This document shows positions 1 through 5,328 of a DNA stretch of 5,328 bases, in pieces. A program made the translations under genes and the position numbers. Origin of the DNA: Acidobacteriota bacterium (GTDB lineage: Bacteria; Acidobacteriota; Blastocatellia; RBC074); contig JAKEHZ010000158.1 of NCBI GenBank assembly GCA_022614735.1, positions 1 through 5,328 of the forward strand. Direction: 5' to 3'. The notes beneath the pieces were generated by a model, which was not told the DNA's origin, searched no databases, and worked only from the letters and a program-made list of their open reading frames with translations. How positions within the stretch are numbered: position 1 is the first letter of the stretch; every line of letters begins with the position of its first letter.

Positions 1-1150
1 CTGTACGCTTATCATCGCGGAACCGAACCGTTCGCTGATAGCCTAATAAAGCATCGCCAATCGCGGACATATTGACCGTGCGCGGGTTATTCCAGATCAG
101 GTCGGGGCGCTGCAGCGCTTTTGTATTGATACCGAATGTGCCCGAAGTTGAGAGCAGGATGCCGCCTGCCGGATCGCGCCATGCTCCGATCAAGGCGGGC
201 AGGCACGCGACGGTTCGCACGGCCATCCCACCGCCAACGTGGCGCTGCATCCCGTAATTCAATCGAATCACTGCGGGTTTTGTTGTCGCGTACTCGCGCG
301 CAAGTTTGATAATGACTTCTTCGCTCAATCCGGTGATCGCAGCAACACGTGATGGCGGGTACTCCGTCACTCGCTCGCGCAGCAGCTCAAAGCCAAGCGT
401 GTGGCGTTCGACATAATCGAGGTCAATCAGGTTCTCTTTGATGACGACGTGCATCATCGCCAGCGCCAGGGCGCCGTCAGTGCCCGGCAACAATGCAAGG
501 TGCTCATCACACTTTTCCGCTGTCAAACTGCGATAGGGGTCAATTGCGATGATTTTTGCGCCTTTGCGTTTGGCATCGAGAATTTTCGGCCAGAGGTGAA
601 CGTTGGAAGTAATTGGATTCGATCCCCAAATAATGATCAACTTCGCATCGCTAAAACGTTCGGGATCGGTTCCCATGCTTAAACCGATCGTGGCTTTGTA
701 GCCCGCCGCGCCGGCGCTTGCGCAGATCGAACGGTCAAGCAAAGAAGCGCCGAGTCTGTGGAAGAAGCGGCGATCCATCGATTCACCCTGGACCAGTCCC
801 ATGGTGCCTGCATAGCTGTATGGCTGAATGGCCTGCGGATCATCTGCGGCAATCTCTTTAAATTTCGTGGCAATGATCTCTATAGCTTCATCCCACGTGA
901 TGCGCCTGAAGATCCCTTTGCCTTTTTCACCGGCGCGTTTCATCGGATAGAGCACGCGTTGTGGGCTGTAGGTACGTTCAAGATAGCGGTTGACTTTGGT
1001 ACAGAGAAAACCGTCAGTCGTAGGATGATCTTCCGCACCAGCGACTTTGATTGCTTGTCCGTTTTCGACGGTGATGACCAGCGCGCAAGTGTCCGGGCAA
1101 TCGTGCGGGCAAGCTCCACGTATGCTCTTTCGTTCAGAGATTAACATCAT
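1..1150 (-). CDS. Molybdopterin (bis-MGD) oxidoreductase, N-terminal part, truncated by window edge
   Basis: Frame translated by hand from the minus strand: open from ATG at 1150 to base 1 with no stop, giving about 383 residues of a family usually near 700, so the C-terminal half (including the MopB_CT-type dinucleotide-binding domain) lies outside the window. The N-terminus has a 4Fe-4S ligand set C-x2-C-x3-C-x27-C (Cys14, 18, 22, 50) inside CPHDCPDTC...GFLC, followed by VNRYLERTYSP and RRITWDEAIEII, which are hallmark stretches of the DMSO-reductase superfamily. Cys143 in SICASAG is a candidate Mo ligand by position. IIIWGSNP (172-179) and IAIDP (201-205) match cofactor-binding loops. No Tat or Sec signal is visible, so it is probably cytoplasmic. 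Two adjacent ATGs (1150 and 1147) are possible; AGAGG lies 5 nt before the first and 8 nt before the second. The electron donor, partner subunits and substrate cannot be told. It follows the larA-like gene after a long hairpin and may be transcribed separately. Confidence 0.9.
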   Translation of the reverse strand, partial: MMLISERKSIRGACPHDCPDTCALVITVENGQAIKVAGAEDHPTTDGFLCTKVNRYLERTYSPQRVLYPMKRAGEKGKGIFRRITWDEAIEIIATKFKEIAADDPQAIQPYSYAGTMGLVQGESMDRRFFHRLGASLLDRSICASAGAAGYKATIGLSMGTDPERFSDAKLIIIWGSNPITSNVHLWPKILDAKRKGAKIIAIDPYRSLTAEKCDEHLALLPGTDGALALAMMHVVIKENLIDLDYVERHTLGFELLRERVTEYPPSRVAAITGLSEEVIIKLAREYATTKPAVIRLNYGMQRHVGGGMAVRTVACLPALIGAWRDPAGGILLSTSGTFGINTKALQRPDLIWNNPRTVNMSAIGDALLGYQRTVRFRDDKRT

Positions 1151-1174
1151 TGCTTCCTCTAAATTTGTCTGTTT

Positions 1175-1280
1175 AAAAAAGCCTGAGGGAGAATACGAAA
1201 CAAACGAAAATAACGAAACAAACGAAATAATCAGAAATTTTTCGTTTGTTTCGTTATTTTCGTTTGTTTCGTATTCTCCC
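1175..1280 (-). terminator. Possible terminator after the larA-like gene: 41-bp stem plus T6 tract
   Basis: Reading the minus strand, the larA-like stop codon ends at 1287. Six bases later a perfect 41-bp stem with a 12-nt loop begins (1280 to 1187), and six bases after its foot there is a run of six T (1180-1175). This has the parts of an intrinsic terminator, but the stem is far longer and more AT-rich than usual and the T-tract is offset from its base. It could instead act only as an mRNA 3'-end stabiliser or be a repeat element that landed here. Confidence 0.4.
1187..1280. repeat. Perfect 41-bp inverted repeat, 12-nt loop, with an internal tandem duplication in each arm
   Basis: The left arm (1187-1227) and right arm (1240-1280) are exact reverse complements over 41 bases, with loop 1228-1239. 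The arms open with GGGAGAATACG. Each contains ACGAAACAAACGAAA twice at an 18-bp period (left-arm copies at 1195 and 1213). The element fills most of the 136-bp gap between the larA-like and Mo oxidoreductase genes. No direct target-site duplication was recognised at its ends, and it encodes nothing plausible. It may be a miniature fold-back element or an intergenic repeat family of the host genome. Confidence 0.95.
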
Positions 1281-1286
1281 CGCCCA

Positions 1287-2558
1287 TCATGCGCTCGCCG
1301 CTTTCGGCTTCACTCGGTACAACATCTCGCCCGCTTTTGGCACGAACAGAATGCCTTCCTCCTCTCTTCCCTTCCACTCTTCAAAGTTGATCGTATCGGG
1401 ATCGAGGTATCCAAGATTCACCCTGCTGCATCGCTCTTCGGGAATCCTCGTCGCAAGAGTCACTTTTATCCGCGGCGTTTCTACGCCGGTTTGGGCATCA
1501 TACCCGCCGATTCCTTTCAAATGGGTACTGTGCGCGATGACACCCCACGGGTGATGTTTGAACCTATCCCACTGCTTCACAAAGTAATCACGCACGTGAT
1601 AACCGATCTCATCAATTATCTTCTTGTGACTGTAACTGATCTCATCAATGTGCGGCGCATAGATGATCACTTCACCGCCATCCTCAATTGCGGGTTCAAG
1701 TTTGTACATCCCCTTCGATGCTGTCCAGATGTCCGCGTAAAGCTTCGGCATAACTGAAAGCACGCGTTTGTAGGGCTTCTCGATCCACACGATGTGGAGC
1801 TGCGATGACAAATTGCTTGCCGCCTCCCAGGCCTCTTCCGGCGCCCCGATGTACAAACCCGCAAGCGATTCGCCTTTGACGACCATGCTGAAGCAGAGTG
1901 TCGGCTTATCAATGAAAGAAGCAGCACGATCGATCACGCGGCGCACTGGTGTGTGTTTCGTGCCGATCAATTCGTAGCTTGTAATCACTGCTCCTAGCCA
2001 GTGGGAGAAGTTGATCACTTCGGGCCCGCTAATGCCCGGAAAGAAATATTTGTTCCCCCCGGAGAAGCCCACGACCTCGTGTGGGAAGGTCGGTCCGCAG
2101 ATGATGACCTGATCGTAATCGAAGATCAGCTTGTTCAAGCGGACTTTCACCGATTCTCGTAGTAAGCCATCGCTCATGCGGCCGATCTCTTCAGCAGAAA
2201 TCTCGCCCAATTCAACCATTGTGTCAGGCAGATCCCAACGATGGTTGAAGATGTTGACTTTCGCGTATCTTGTCCCGCGCTCTTCTGCCGTCACACCGAC
2301 GTGCCTGTTTATCGACTCCTCGCTCATCATCTGATGCGTCCCGAGCGCAATCAGGAAATCCATCTTTGCCACGTGTGTGGACAGCAGATCGTGGAAGAGG
2401 CGGAACATCTGGGGAATCGGCGCCGTGCGTGTGCCGTCCGGGATGAGGATGATGACCCTTTTGCCGGCGAGTTCGGTTTGCGAGAGAGCCGATGCCATCA
2501 GCTCGCGGATTTCAGATTCTGAAAGGGATTTGTCAGTGTAGCCTTTGCCGATAAGCAT
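1287..2558 (-). CDS. larA: LarA-superfamily nickel-pincer 2-hydroxyacid racemase/epimerase (possible aldonate 2-epimerase)
   Basis: The 423-residue product matches the usual LarA length and two-domain plan (DUF2088-type N-domain, then C-domain). Residues aligned by spacing to Lactiplantibacillus plantarum LarA are Asp41 and Arg44 (PDGTR; Asp72/Arg75), His75 (ALGTH; His108), His160 (His174), Lys170 (Lys184, which carries the nickel pincer nucleotide) and His186 (His200, nickel ligand). The 160-170-186 spacing in HEVVGFSGGNK...NFSH is identical to LarA. Lys282 fits Lys298, but the LarA Gln295 position appears to be Thr279, suggesting a substrate other than lactate. ATG at 2558 follows CAGGAG (2569-2564) with a 5-nt spacer. 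It lies downstream of uxaE and uxuB-like genes, so C2 epimerisation of a sugar acid such as mannonate/gluconate is a reasonable inference. It would need LarB, LarC and LarE to make the cofactor; none is in this window. The symbol denotes the family, not proven lactate racemase activity. Confidence 0.9.
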   Translation of the reverse strand: MLIGKGYTDKSLSESEIRELMASALSQTELAGKRVIILIPDGTRTAPIPQMFRLFHDLLSTHVAKMDFLIALGTHQMMSEESINRHVGVTAEERGTRYAKVNIFNHRWDLPDTMVELGEISAEEIGRMSDGLLRESVKVRLNKLIFDYDQVIICGPTFPHEVVGFSGGNKYFFPGISGPEVINFSHWLGAVITSYELIGTKHTPVRRVIDRAASFIDKPTLCFSMVVKGESLAGLYIGAPEEAWEAASNLSSQLHIVWIEKPYKRVLSVMPKLYADIWTASKGMYKLEPAIEDGGEVIIYAPHIDEISYSHKKIIDEIGYHVRDYFVKQWDRFKHHPWGVIAHSTHLKGIGGYDAQTGVETPRIKVTLATRIPEERCSRVNLGYLDPDTINFEEWKGREEEGILFVPKAGEMLYRVKPKAASA

Positions 2559-2572
2559 GGGGACTCCTGCGG
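2559..2572 (-). promoter_or_regulatory. Ribosome binding site of the larA-like gene, next to a palindrome
   Basis: On the minus strand CAGGAG (2569-2564) precedes ATG 2558 by 5 nt, supporting this start. The perfect palindrome 2573-2606 ends only three bases upstream of this Shine-Dalgarno sequence, so a hairpin in the mRNA could influence ribosome access. Confidence 0.7.
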
Positions 2573-2606
2573 CAACTGCTGGGAGCGCATGCGCTCCCAG
2601 CAGTTG
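2573..2606. repeat. Perfect 34-bp palindrome upstream of the larA-like gene
   Basis: CAACTGCTGGGAGCGCA is followed directly by its exact reverse complement, centred between 2589 and 2590 with no spacer. Two more positions can pair outside it in plus-strand RNA (G2572-U2607 and G2571-C2608). In mRNA it would form a GC-rich stem with a tiny loop ending beside the larA-like ribosome binding site. As DNA it could be a dimeric regulator site, but the perfect GC-rich form is equally typical of REP-like intergenic palindromes. Confidence 0.95.
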
Positions 2607-2626
2607 TCATTGTTTCTGGTCGTCGT

Positions 2627-2644
2627 CATGAACGACATGAACGA
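2627..2644. repeat. Short tandem repeat, two copies of CATGAACGA
   Basis: Two exact 9-bp copies (2627-2635 and 2636-2644) lie between the two larger palindromic elements in the uxuB-larA gap. This may be chance or a remnant of a repeat; no function is visible. Confidence 0.5.
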
Positions 2645-2670
2645 CTCCTCGGAAAAACAGTTTTCAGTTT

Positions 2671-2794
2671 GTAACTGCTCAGGCGGGGGATGCAGTACGG
2701 GGAGCGTCAGCGACCTGAACCTCGACAAGAGGCCGTTCTATCAAGGCTCAGGTCGCTGACGCGCCCCGTACTGCCCCCCCGCCTGAGCAGTTAC
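2671..2794. repeat. Large imperfect inverted repeat (50- and 49-bp arms, 25-nt loop), REP/MITE-like
   Basis: The left arm 2671-2720 and right arm 2746-2794 are reverse complements except for about three substitutions and one indel. The outer end reads GTAACTGCTCAGGCGGGGG in the left arm and is mirrored in the right arm; the inner part includes GCGTCAGCGACCTGA. The loop is 2721-2745. The right arm ends 11 bp beyond the SDR stop codon. The near-identity and mild divergence of the arms resemble a mobile palindromic intergenic repeat. On the minus-strand transcript it would fold into a strong 3' structure after the SDR message, but no T-tract follows directly, so a classic terminator is not supported. 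Confidence 0.93.
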
Positions 2795-2805
2795 TTTCAT
2801 TATCT

Positions 2806-3636
2806 CTAAACTCCGCCGAAAGCAGAGAAACCTCCATCAACAGGCACCACGATTCCCGTCACGAAAGCCGAGGCAGGCGAAAGCAACCAGAGCGCTGCAC
2901 CAAGCAAATCTTCGGGTACTCCAAAGCGACCCATCGGCGTATGCGCGATGATTCCCAGGCCCCGCTCTGTCAATTCGCCGGTCTTCCGATCAATCAGCAT
3001 GTTTCGATTCTGCTCGCTGACGAAGAAGCCCGGAGCAATAGCATTGACTCGGATGCAGGGTGAGTACTCCTTCGCGAAATGAACTGCCAGCCATTGCGTG
3101 AAGTTATTGACCCCTGCCTTGGCTGCGGAGTAACCGATGACACGTGTGAGGGGTCGAATCGCGCTCATCGAAGAGACATTTAAGATCACGCCTTCGCCCT
3201 GCTCCGCCATTTGTCGCCCGAAGGTCTGACAAGGCAGAATCGTACCGAGCATGTTCACATCAAAAACGTAACGCAGCGCTTCCTCAGGCAGATCGAAAAA
3301 GGTTAGATCAGGATCGGTTGTTGCTTGAGGTTTGTTGCCCCCCGCGCCGTTAATTAAACAGTCAATGCTGCCAAATTCTTTGAGCACCTTGCGCGCGGCT
3401 TCTTCCAGTGTCTCCCGGTTGAGGACATCGCCCCGCACGATGATTGCACGCCCCGGTCCGGTTATTACCGACAGCATCCCTTCAGCCTTTGCTGGGGAAC
3501 GCGCCAGAATAGCCACATTCGCGCCACAACCAACCAGTGCTTCCGCCATCGCGCCGCACAGGACTCCAGTACCACCCGTGATGACAATCGAGCGGCCGGT
3601 GAAATTATAAAGCTCCATCAGTTCATTGAGATTCAT
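2806..3636 (-). CDS. uxuB: SDR-family D-mannonate oxidoreductase (fructuronate reductase)
   Basis: The 276-residue classical short-chain dehydrogenase is predicted to reduce D-fructuronate to D-mannonate with NAD(P)H in the cytoplasm. It has a nucleotide-binding loop TGGTGVLC (20-27), the INGAGGN segment (95-101), a catalytic Ser155/156, and Tyr169-x3-Lys173 (YSAAK). NAIAPGFF (198-205), SEQNR (207-211), HTPMGRFG (232-239) and VPVDGGFSAFGGV at the C-terminus are features I associate with the SDR-type UxuB of Bacillus and relatives, which is unrelated to the larger polyol-dehydrogenase UxuB of E. coli. Arg46 after the second beta strand hints at NADP(H) preference, an inference only. The third glycine position of the loop is Cys27, which is unusual. 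The stop is TAG. The gene begins 24 bp after uxaE, so the two form an operon, which strongly supports a hexuronate role over a generic 3-oxoacyl reductase. Confidence 0.87.
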   Translation of the reverse strand: MNLNELMELYNFTGRSIVITGGTGVLCGAMAEALVGCGANVAILARSPAKAEGMLSVITGPGRAIIVRGDVLNRETLEEAARKVLKEFGSIDCLINGAGGNKPQATTDPDLTFFDLPEEALRYVFDVNMLGTILPCQTFGRQMAEQGEGVILNVSSMSAIRPLTRVIGYSAAKAGVNNFTQWLAVHFAKEYSPCIRVNAIAPGFFVSEQNRNMLIDRKTGELTERGLGIIAHTPMGRFGVPEDLLGAALWLLSPASAFVTGIVVPVDGGFSAFGGV

Positions 3637-3660
3637 CGTGGGTTTCTTCCGTATCCTCCT
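3637..3660 (-). promoter_or_regulatory. uxaE-uxuB junction with two candidate Shine-Dalgarno sequences
   Basis: On the minus strand AGGAGG (3660-3655) follows the uxaE TGA immediately but lies 18 nt from the SDR ATG at 3636, which is too far for the usual spacing. A weaker GGAAG (3650-3646) has a 9-nt spacer and is the more likely working site. No ATG, GTG or TTG sits at the right distance from AGGAGG, so the 3636 start is kept. Confidence 0.6.
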
Positions 3661-5229
3661 TCAGCCGCTAATTGCCGCAACATCGCCGAAAGGCGCGAAA
3701 TGTTTCCCGAAATGCGTTTTGAGCATTTCGTAATAAATCTCTTCATTCGCACGCAACATAGAGAAGAACGGCTCGCGGAAATCGGGATGATGCAGTACCG
3801 AGCCGAAAGTGACGTGCAAAATCTCGCGCGCATGAAAATCGTCCAGCAAATCCGTCAATTTGTCATCCGTAATCGAACCCGGATCGGGCATCTCGCTCAC
3901 TTCACCCGAAACATGATAGCTCGCGCGATCGATCGGATAGCGTTCTCTGGCAAATCCGGCGATCTCGCGGAAAAGCGGAGGATTGACTTTGCCAATAGTG
4001 CGGAGGGCTTCGAGATAGCTGGTGCCCGCTGTCTTCAAATGCACCAACTCGCCCGCGACACGCGCGGCAATCGGGTAGACGCTGAACTTATCCGAGCCGG
4101 AATGTAGACTGAGTTTGTAAGGTCCGAAAGTTTTCGCTACGGCCAGATGCTGCGCGAAAGATTTTTCAAACTCAGTCAAATCGCCAATGTAATCGACGCC
4201 CTTCTCGAAAGTGCCGACGTAGCGCGGGGCCAGACTCACCCACTTCACACCTAGCCGCTTCAATTCCTGCGCGATATAGATGTGCTCGGCAAGCGTCGTC
4301 ACGGTCTCGGTTTCGTCAACGCTCATCTCCAGCTCGAAGGGCTCTCCGCTCATCACCTTCTCGAGATGGCGATACATTTTAACTGTGTGCGCGACGACGC
4401 GACCGTACTTAGCTGCGGCGCGTAAGAGTTCTTCATCGTCGATCGCCAGCTTGAAATCGTCAAGATCTACCGGCTTACCCAATCGCGTCTGCGTATCAGC
4501 CCAGCTTGTCTCAAGCTCAGCCCAGGGTAGGACTCCGATCTTCTCTTTCAACACATCAACCGGAGCAGTGTTGGCCTCGTTATCAACGTGCTCGCCGGGA
4601 TCAATCGTATAAAAGGTGAAGCCGGCAGCCGCGCAGGAATCAATATCATCGGTCGTCTTCAAATGATCCGCGTCAGCCCCAAATCCGTCCCGCCAGCCTT
4701 CCTGAAAAATGCCCCATAACGCGTCATCCATAACTTCTTGTGGTGTGCGGCCTGTGCGTGCATTTTCTCGGATTGATTGCTGCGCGAGTATTGGAGCCAT
4801 CGATGAATGGCGTATCGCCCGGATGTGACCGGGTGTAGCCAAACCCAGACGGTCGCCGCATCCGGCCGACTTCTTCAAACCCAACGTGCGCGGAACAAGA
4901 AATGAAAAGATCGATCGCAGTGCAGCGGCATTCGCCGTTGTCGTTTCACATAATTTCAGAGGCAACGGCTGATCACTTAGCCAGACATCTGAGGTTTTAC
5001 CAGCGAATTTATTGAGCAGTACCTCATCTGTCGAAATCACTCCGAGTGATTTTCGCCCGCCTTTACTCGAAAGGTAGAAGATCGCTCGTTTAGCGGCGGC
5101 AATTGACCGCGGGTAAATATGCCGCTGAGTCGCAATGCTTAGAAACTGGGCAAAAATTTTCGCCTCGTCCTCGCGTGGCGGCTCAGCCACAACATCAGAA
5201 TTCAGATAAGACAATAGATCGGATGCCAT
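3661..5229 (-). CDS. uxaE: Tagaturonate/fructuronate epimerase, UxaE family
   Basis: The product of about 522 residues resembles the UxaE family described from Thermotoga, which interconverts D-tagaturonate and D-fructuronate and so links galacturonate and glucuronate catabolism without altronate enzymes. Family-like stretches, numbered from the ATG at 5229, are GADADHLK (184-191), TIDPGEHVDNEA (208-219), SLHSGSDKFSVYP (374-386) and HVTFGSVLHH (472-481). Their Asp, Glu and His residues are plausible metal or substrate ligands. No signal peptide or membrane segment is seen. The start is ATG 5229, preceded by AGGAGG (5243-5238) at 8 nt. A GTG at 5232, giving one more residue, has 5-nt spacing and cannot be excluded. 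The gene leads a probable operon with the SDR uxuB-like gene, whose substrate is the UxaE product. Identification is from motif recall and context, not from a search. Confidence 0.86.
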   Translation of the reverse strand: MASDLLSYLNSDVVAEPPREDEAKIFAQFLSIATQRHIYPRSIAAAKRAIFYLSSKGGRKSLGVISTDEVLLNKFAGKTSDVWLSDQPLPLKLCETTTANAAALRSIFSFLVPRTLGLKKSAGCGDRLGLATPGHIRAIRHSSMAPILAQQSIRENARTGRTPQEVMDDALWGIFQEGWRDGFGADADHLKTTDDIDSCAAAGFTFYTIDPGEHVDNEANTAPVDVLKEKIGVLPWAELETSWADTQTRLGKPVDLDDFKLAIDDEELLRAAAKYGRVVAHTVKMYRHLEKVMSGEPFELEMSVDETETVTTLAEHIYIAQELKRLGVKWVSLAPRYVGTFEKGVDYIGDLTEFEKSFAQHLAVAKTFGPYKLSLHSGSDKFSVYPIAARVAGELVHLKTAGTSYLEALRTIGKVNPPLFREIAGFARERYPIDRASYHVSGEVSEMPDPGSITDDKLTDLLDDFHAREILHVTFGSVLHHPDFREPFFSMLRANEEIYYEMLKTHFGKHFAPFGDVAAISG

Positions 5230-5243
5230 CACTCATGCCTCCT
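5230..5243 (-). promoter_or_regulatory. Strong ribosome binding site of uxaE
   Basis: AGGAGG on the minus strand (5243-5238) is 8 nt from ATG 5229 and 5 nt from GTG 5232. A third, out-of-frame ATG at 5236 is only 1 nt away and opens a 13-codon frame, so it is unlikely to be used. Confidence 0.8.
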
Positions 5244-5255
5244 GAAACAGAATTT

Positions 5256-5304
5256 GCGGATTGCGGGTTGCGGACTGCGGATTGGGGGTTGGGGGTTGGG
5301 GCTT
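5256..5304. repeat. Seven degenerate 7-bp tandem repeats in the uxaE leader
   Basis: Seven consecutive heptads follow the pattern GCGG(A/G)(T/C)T for the first four (5256-5283), then GGGGGTT twice (5284-5297) and GGGGCTT (5298-5304). This is a short-sequence tandem repeat drifting from GCGG units to GGGG units. It ends 13 bp short of the uxaE Shine-Dalgarno sequence. No convincing -35/-10 promoter could be picked out in 5244-5328. Confidence 0.85.
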
Positions 5305-5313
5305 TGGTTGGGG
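5284..5313 (+). other. Potential G-quadruplex motif, plus strand
   Basis: Four runs of at least four G (5284-5288, 5291-5295, 5298-5301, 5310-5313) are separated by loops of two, two and eight bases, fitting a four-tract G-quadruplex pattern. The G-rich strand is the template strand for uxaE transcription. Whether it folds is not known, and it may just be a by-product of the heptad repeat. Confidence 0.55.
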
Positions 5314-5328
5314 AAAAAAATAATGAAA

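Noticed and set aside
758..1144. Plus-strand 128-codon frame
   Set aside because: It lies antisense within the well-supported Mo oxidoreductase reading frame, whose Fe-S motif it overlaps.
1187..1280. CRISPR-like array, suggested by repeated ACGAAACAAACGAAA units
   Set aside because: There are only two units per arm with a 3-bp gap, arranged as an inverted pair, with no spacers and no cas genes.
1047..1757. Plus-strand 236-codon frame
   Set aside because: It is antisense to the Mo oxidoreductase and larA-like genes and passes through the whole hairpin; the low-complexity Asn/Glu/Thr stretch comes from the repeat.
2498..2728. Minus-strand 76-codon frame across the uxuB-larA gap, overlapping the larA start, with an internal ATG after GAGGAG
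   Set aside because: Its sequence is dictated by the inverted repeat and the palindrome, it runs out of frame into larA, and it looks like no known protein or leader peptide.
2673..2805. Classic rho-independent terminator after uxuB
   Set aside because: The stem is present but no T-run follows directly on the minus strand; the nearest run of five T begins about 14 bases past the stem foot.
3700..4107. Plus-strand 135-codon frame
   Set aside because: It is a shadow of uxaE with no recognisable domain.
5195..5236. Out-of-frame ATG at 5236 giving a 13-codon upstream frame overlapping the uxaE start
   Set aside because: It is only 1 nt from the Shine-Dalgarno sequence, too close for efficient initiation; no attenuation signal accompanies it.

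Overview
The window carries four protein genes, all on the minus strand and so read from high to low coordinates: a tagaturonate epimerase-like gene (uxaE), an SDR-type D-mannonate oxidoreductase (uxuB-like), a nickel-pincer-nucleotide hydroxyacid racemase/epimerase of the LarA superfamily, and the N-terminal half of a molybdopterin (bis-MGD) oxidoreductase that runs off the left edge. No RNA gene, CRISPR array, transposase or phage gene was seen. The organism cannot be named from the sequence. Moderate GC, this style of UxaE and SDR-UxuB, the Mo enzyme type, and intergenic DNA packed with fold-back repeats and heptad tandem repeats would suit an acidobacterial genome (Blastocatellia-like). 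That placement is an impression, not a result.

Layout: 5328-5230 is a leader holding seven degenerate 7-bp tandem repeats and a G-rich run. 5229-3661 is uxaE. A 24-bp gap with a Shine-Dalgarno sequence leads to the SDR gene (3636-2806), so these two are almost certainly co-transcribed. The 247-bp gap that follows holds a large imperfect inverted repeat (2671-2794) and a perfect 34-bp palindrome (2573-2606) just upstream of the larA-like ribosome binding site. larA-like is 2558-1287. The 136-bp gap after it is mostly a perfect 41-bp inverted repeat with a 12-nt loop (1187-1280), followed by a T-tract on the minus strand. The Mo oxidoreductase starts at 1150 (or 1147) and is still open at base 1.

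Function: UxaE would convert tagaturonate (from galacturonate) to fructuronate, and the SDR would reduce fructuronate to D-mannonate. A LarA homologue inverts the C2 centre of 2-hydroxyacids. D-mannonate is a 2-hydroxyacid whose C2 epimer is D-gluconate, and gluconate 2-epimerase activity is known in this superfamily. The most interesting reading is therefore a hexuronate route in which a nickel-pincer enzyme diverts mannonate to gluconate. The Mo enzyme has no evident place in this route and may be a separate unit after the long hairpin. The other notable feature is that each larger gap, and the uxaE leader, is occupied by a different repeat architecture.
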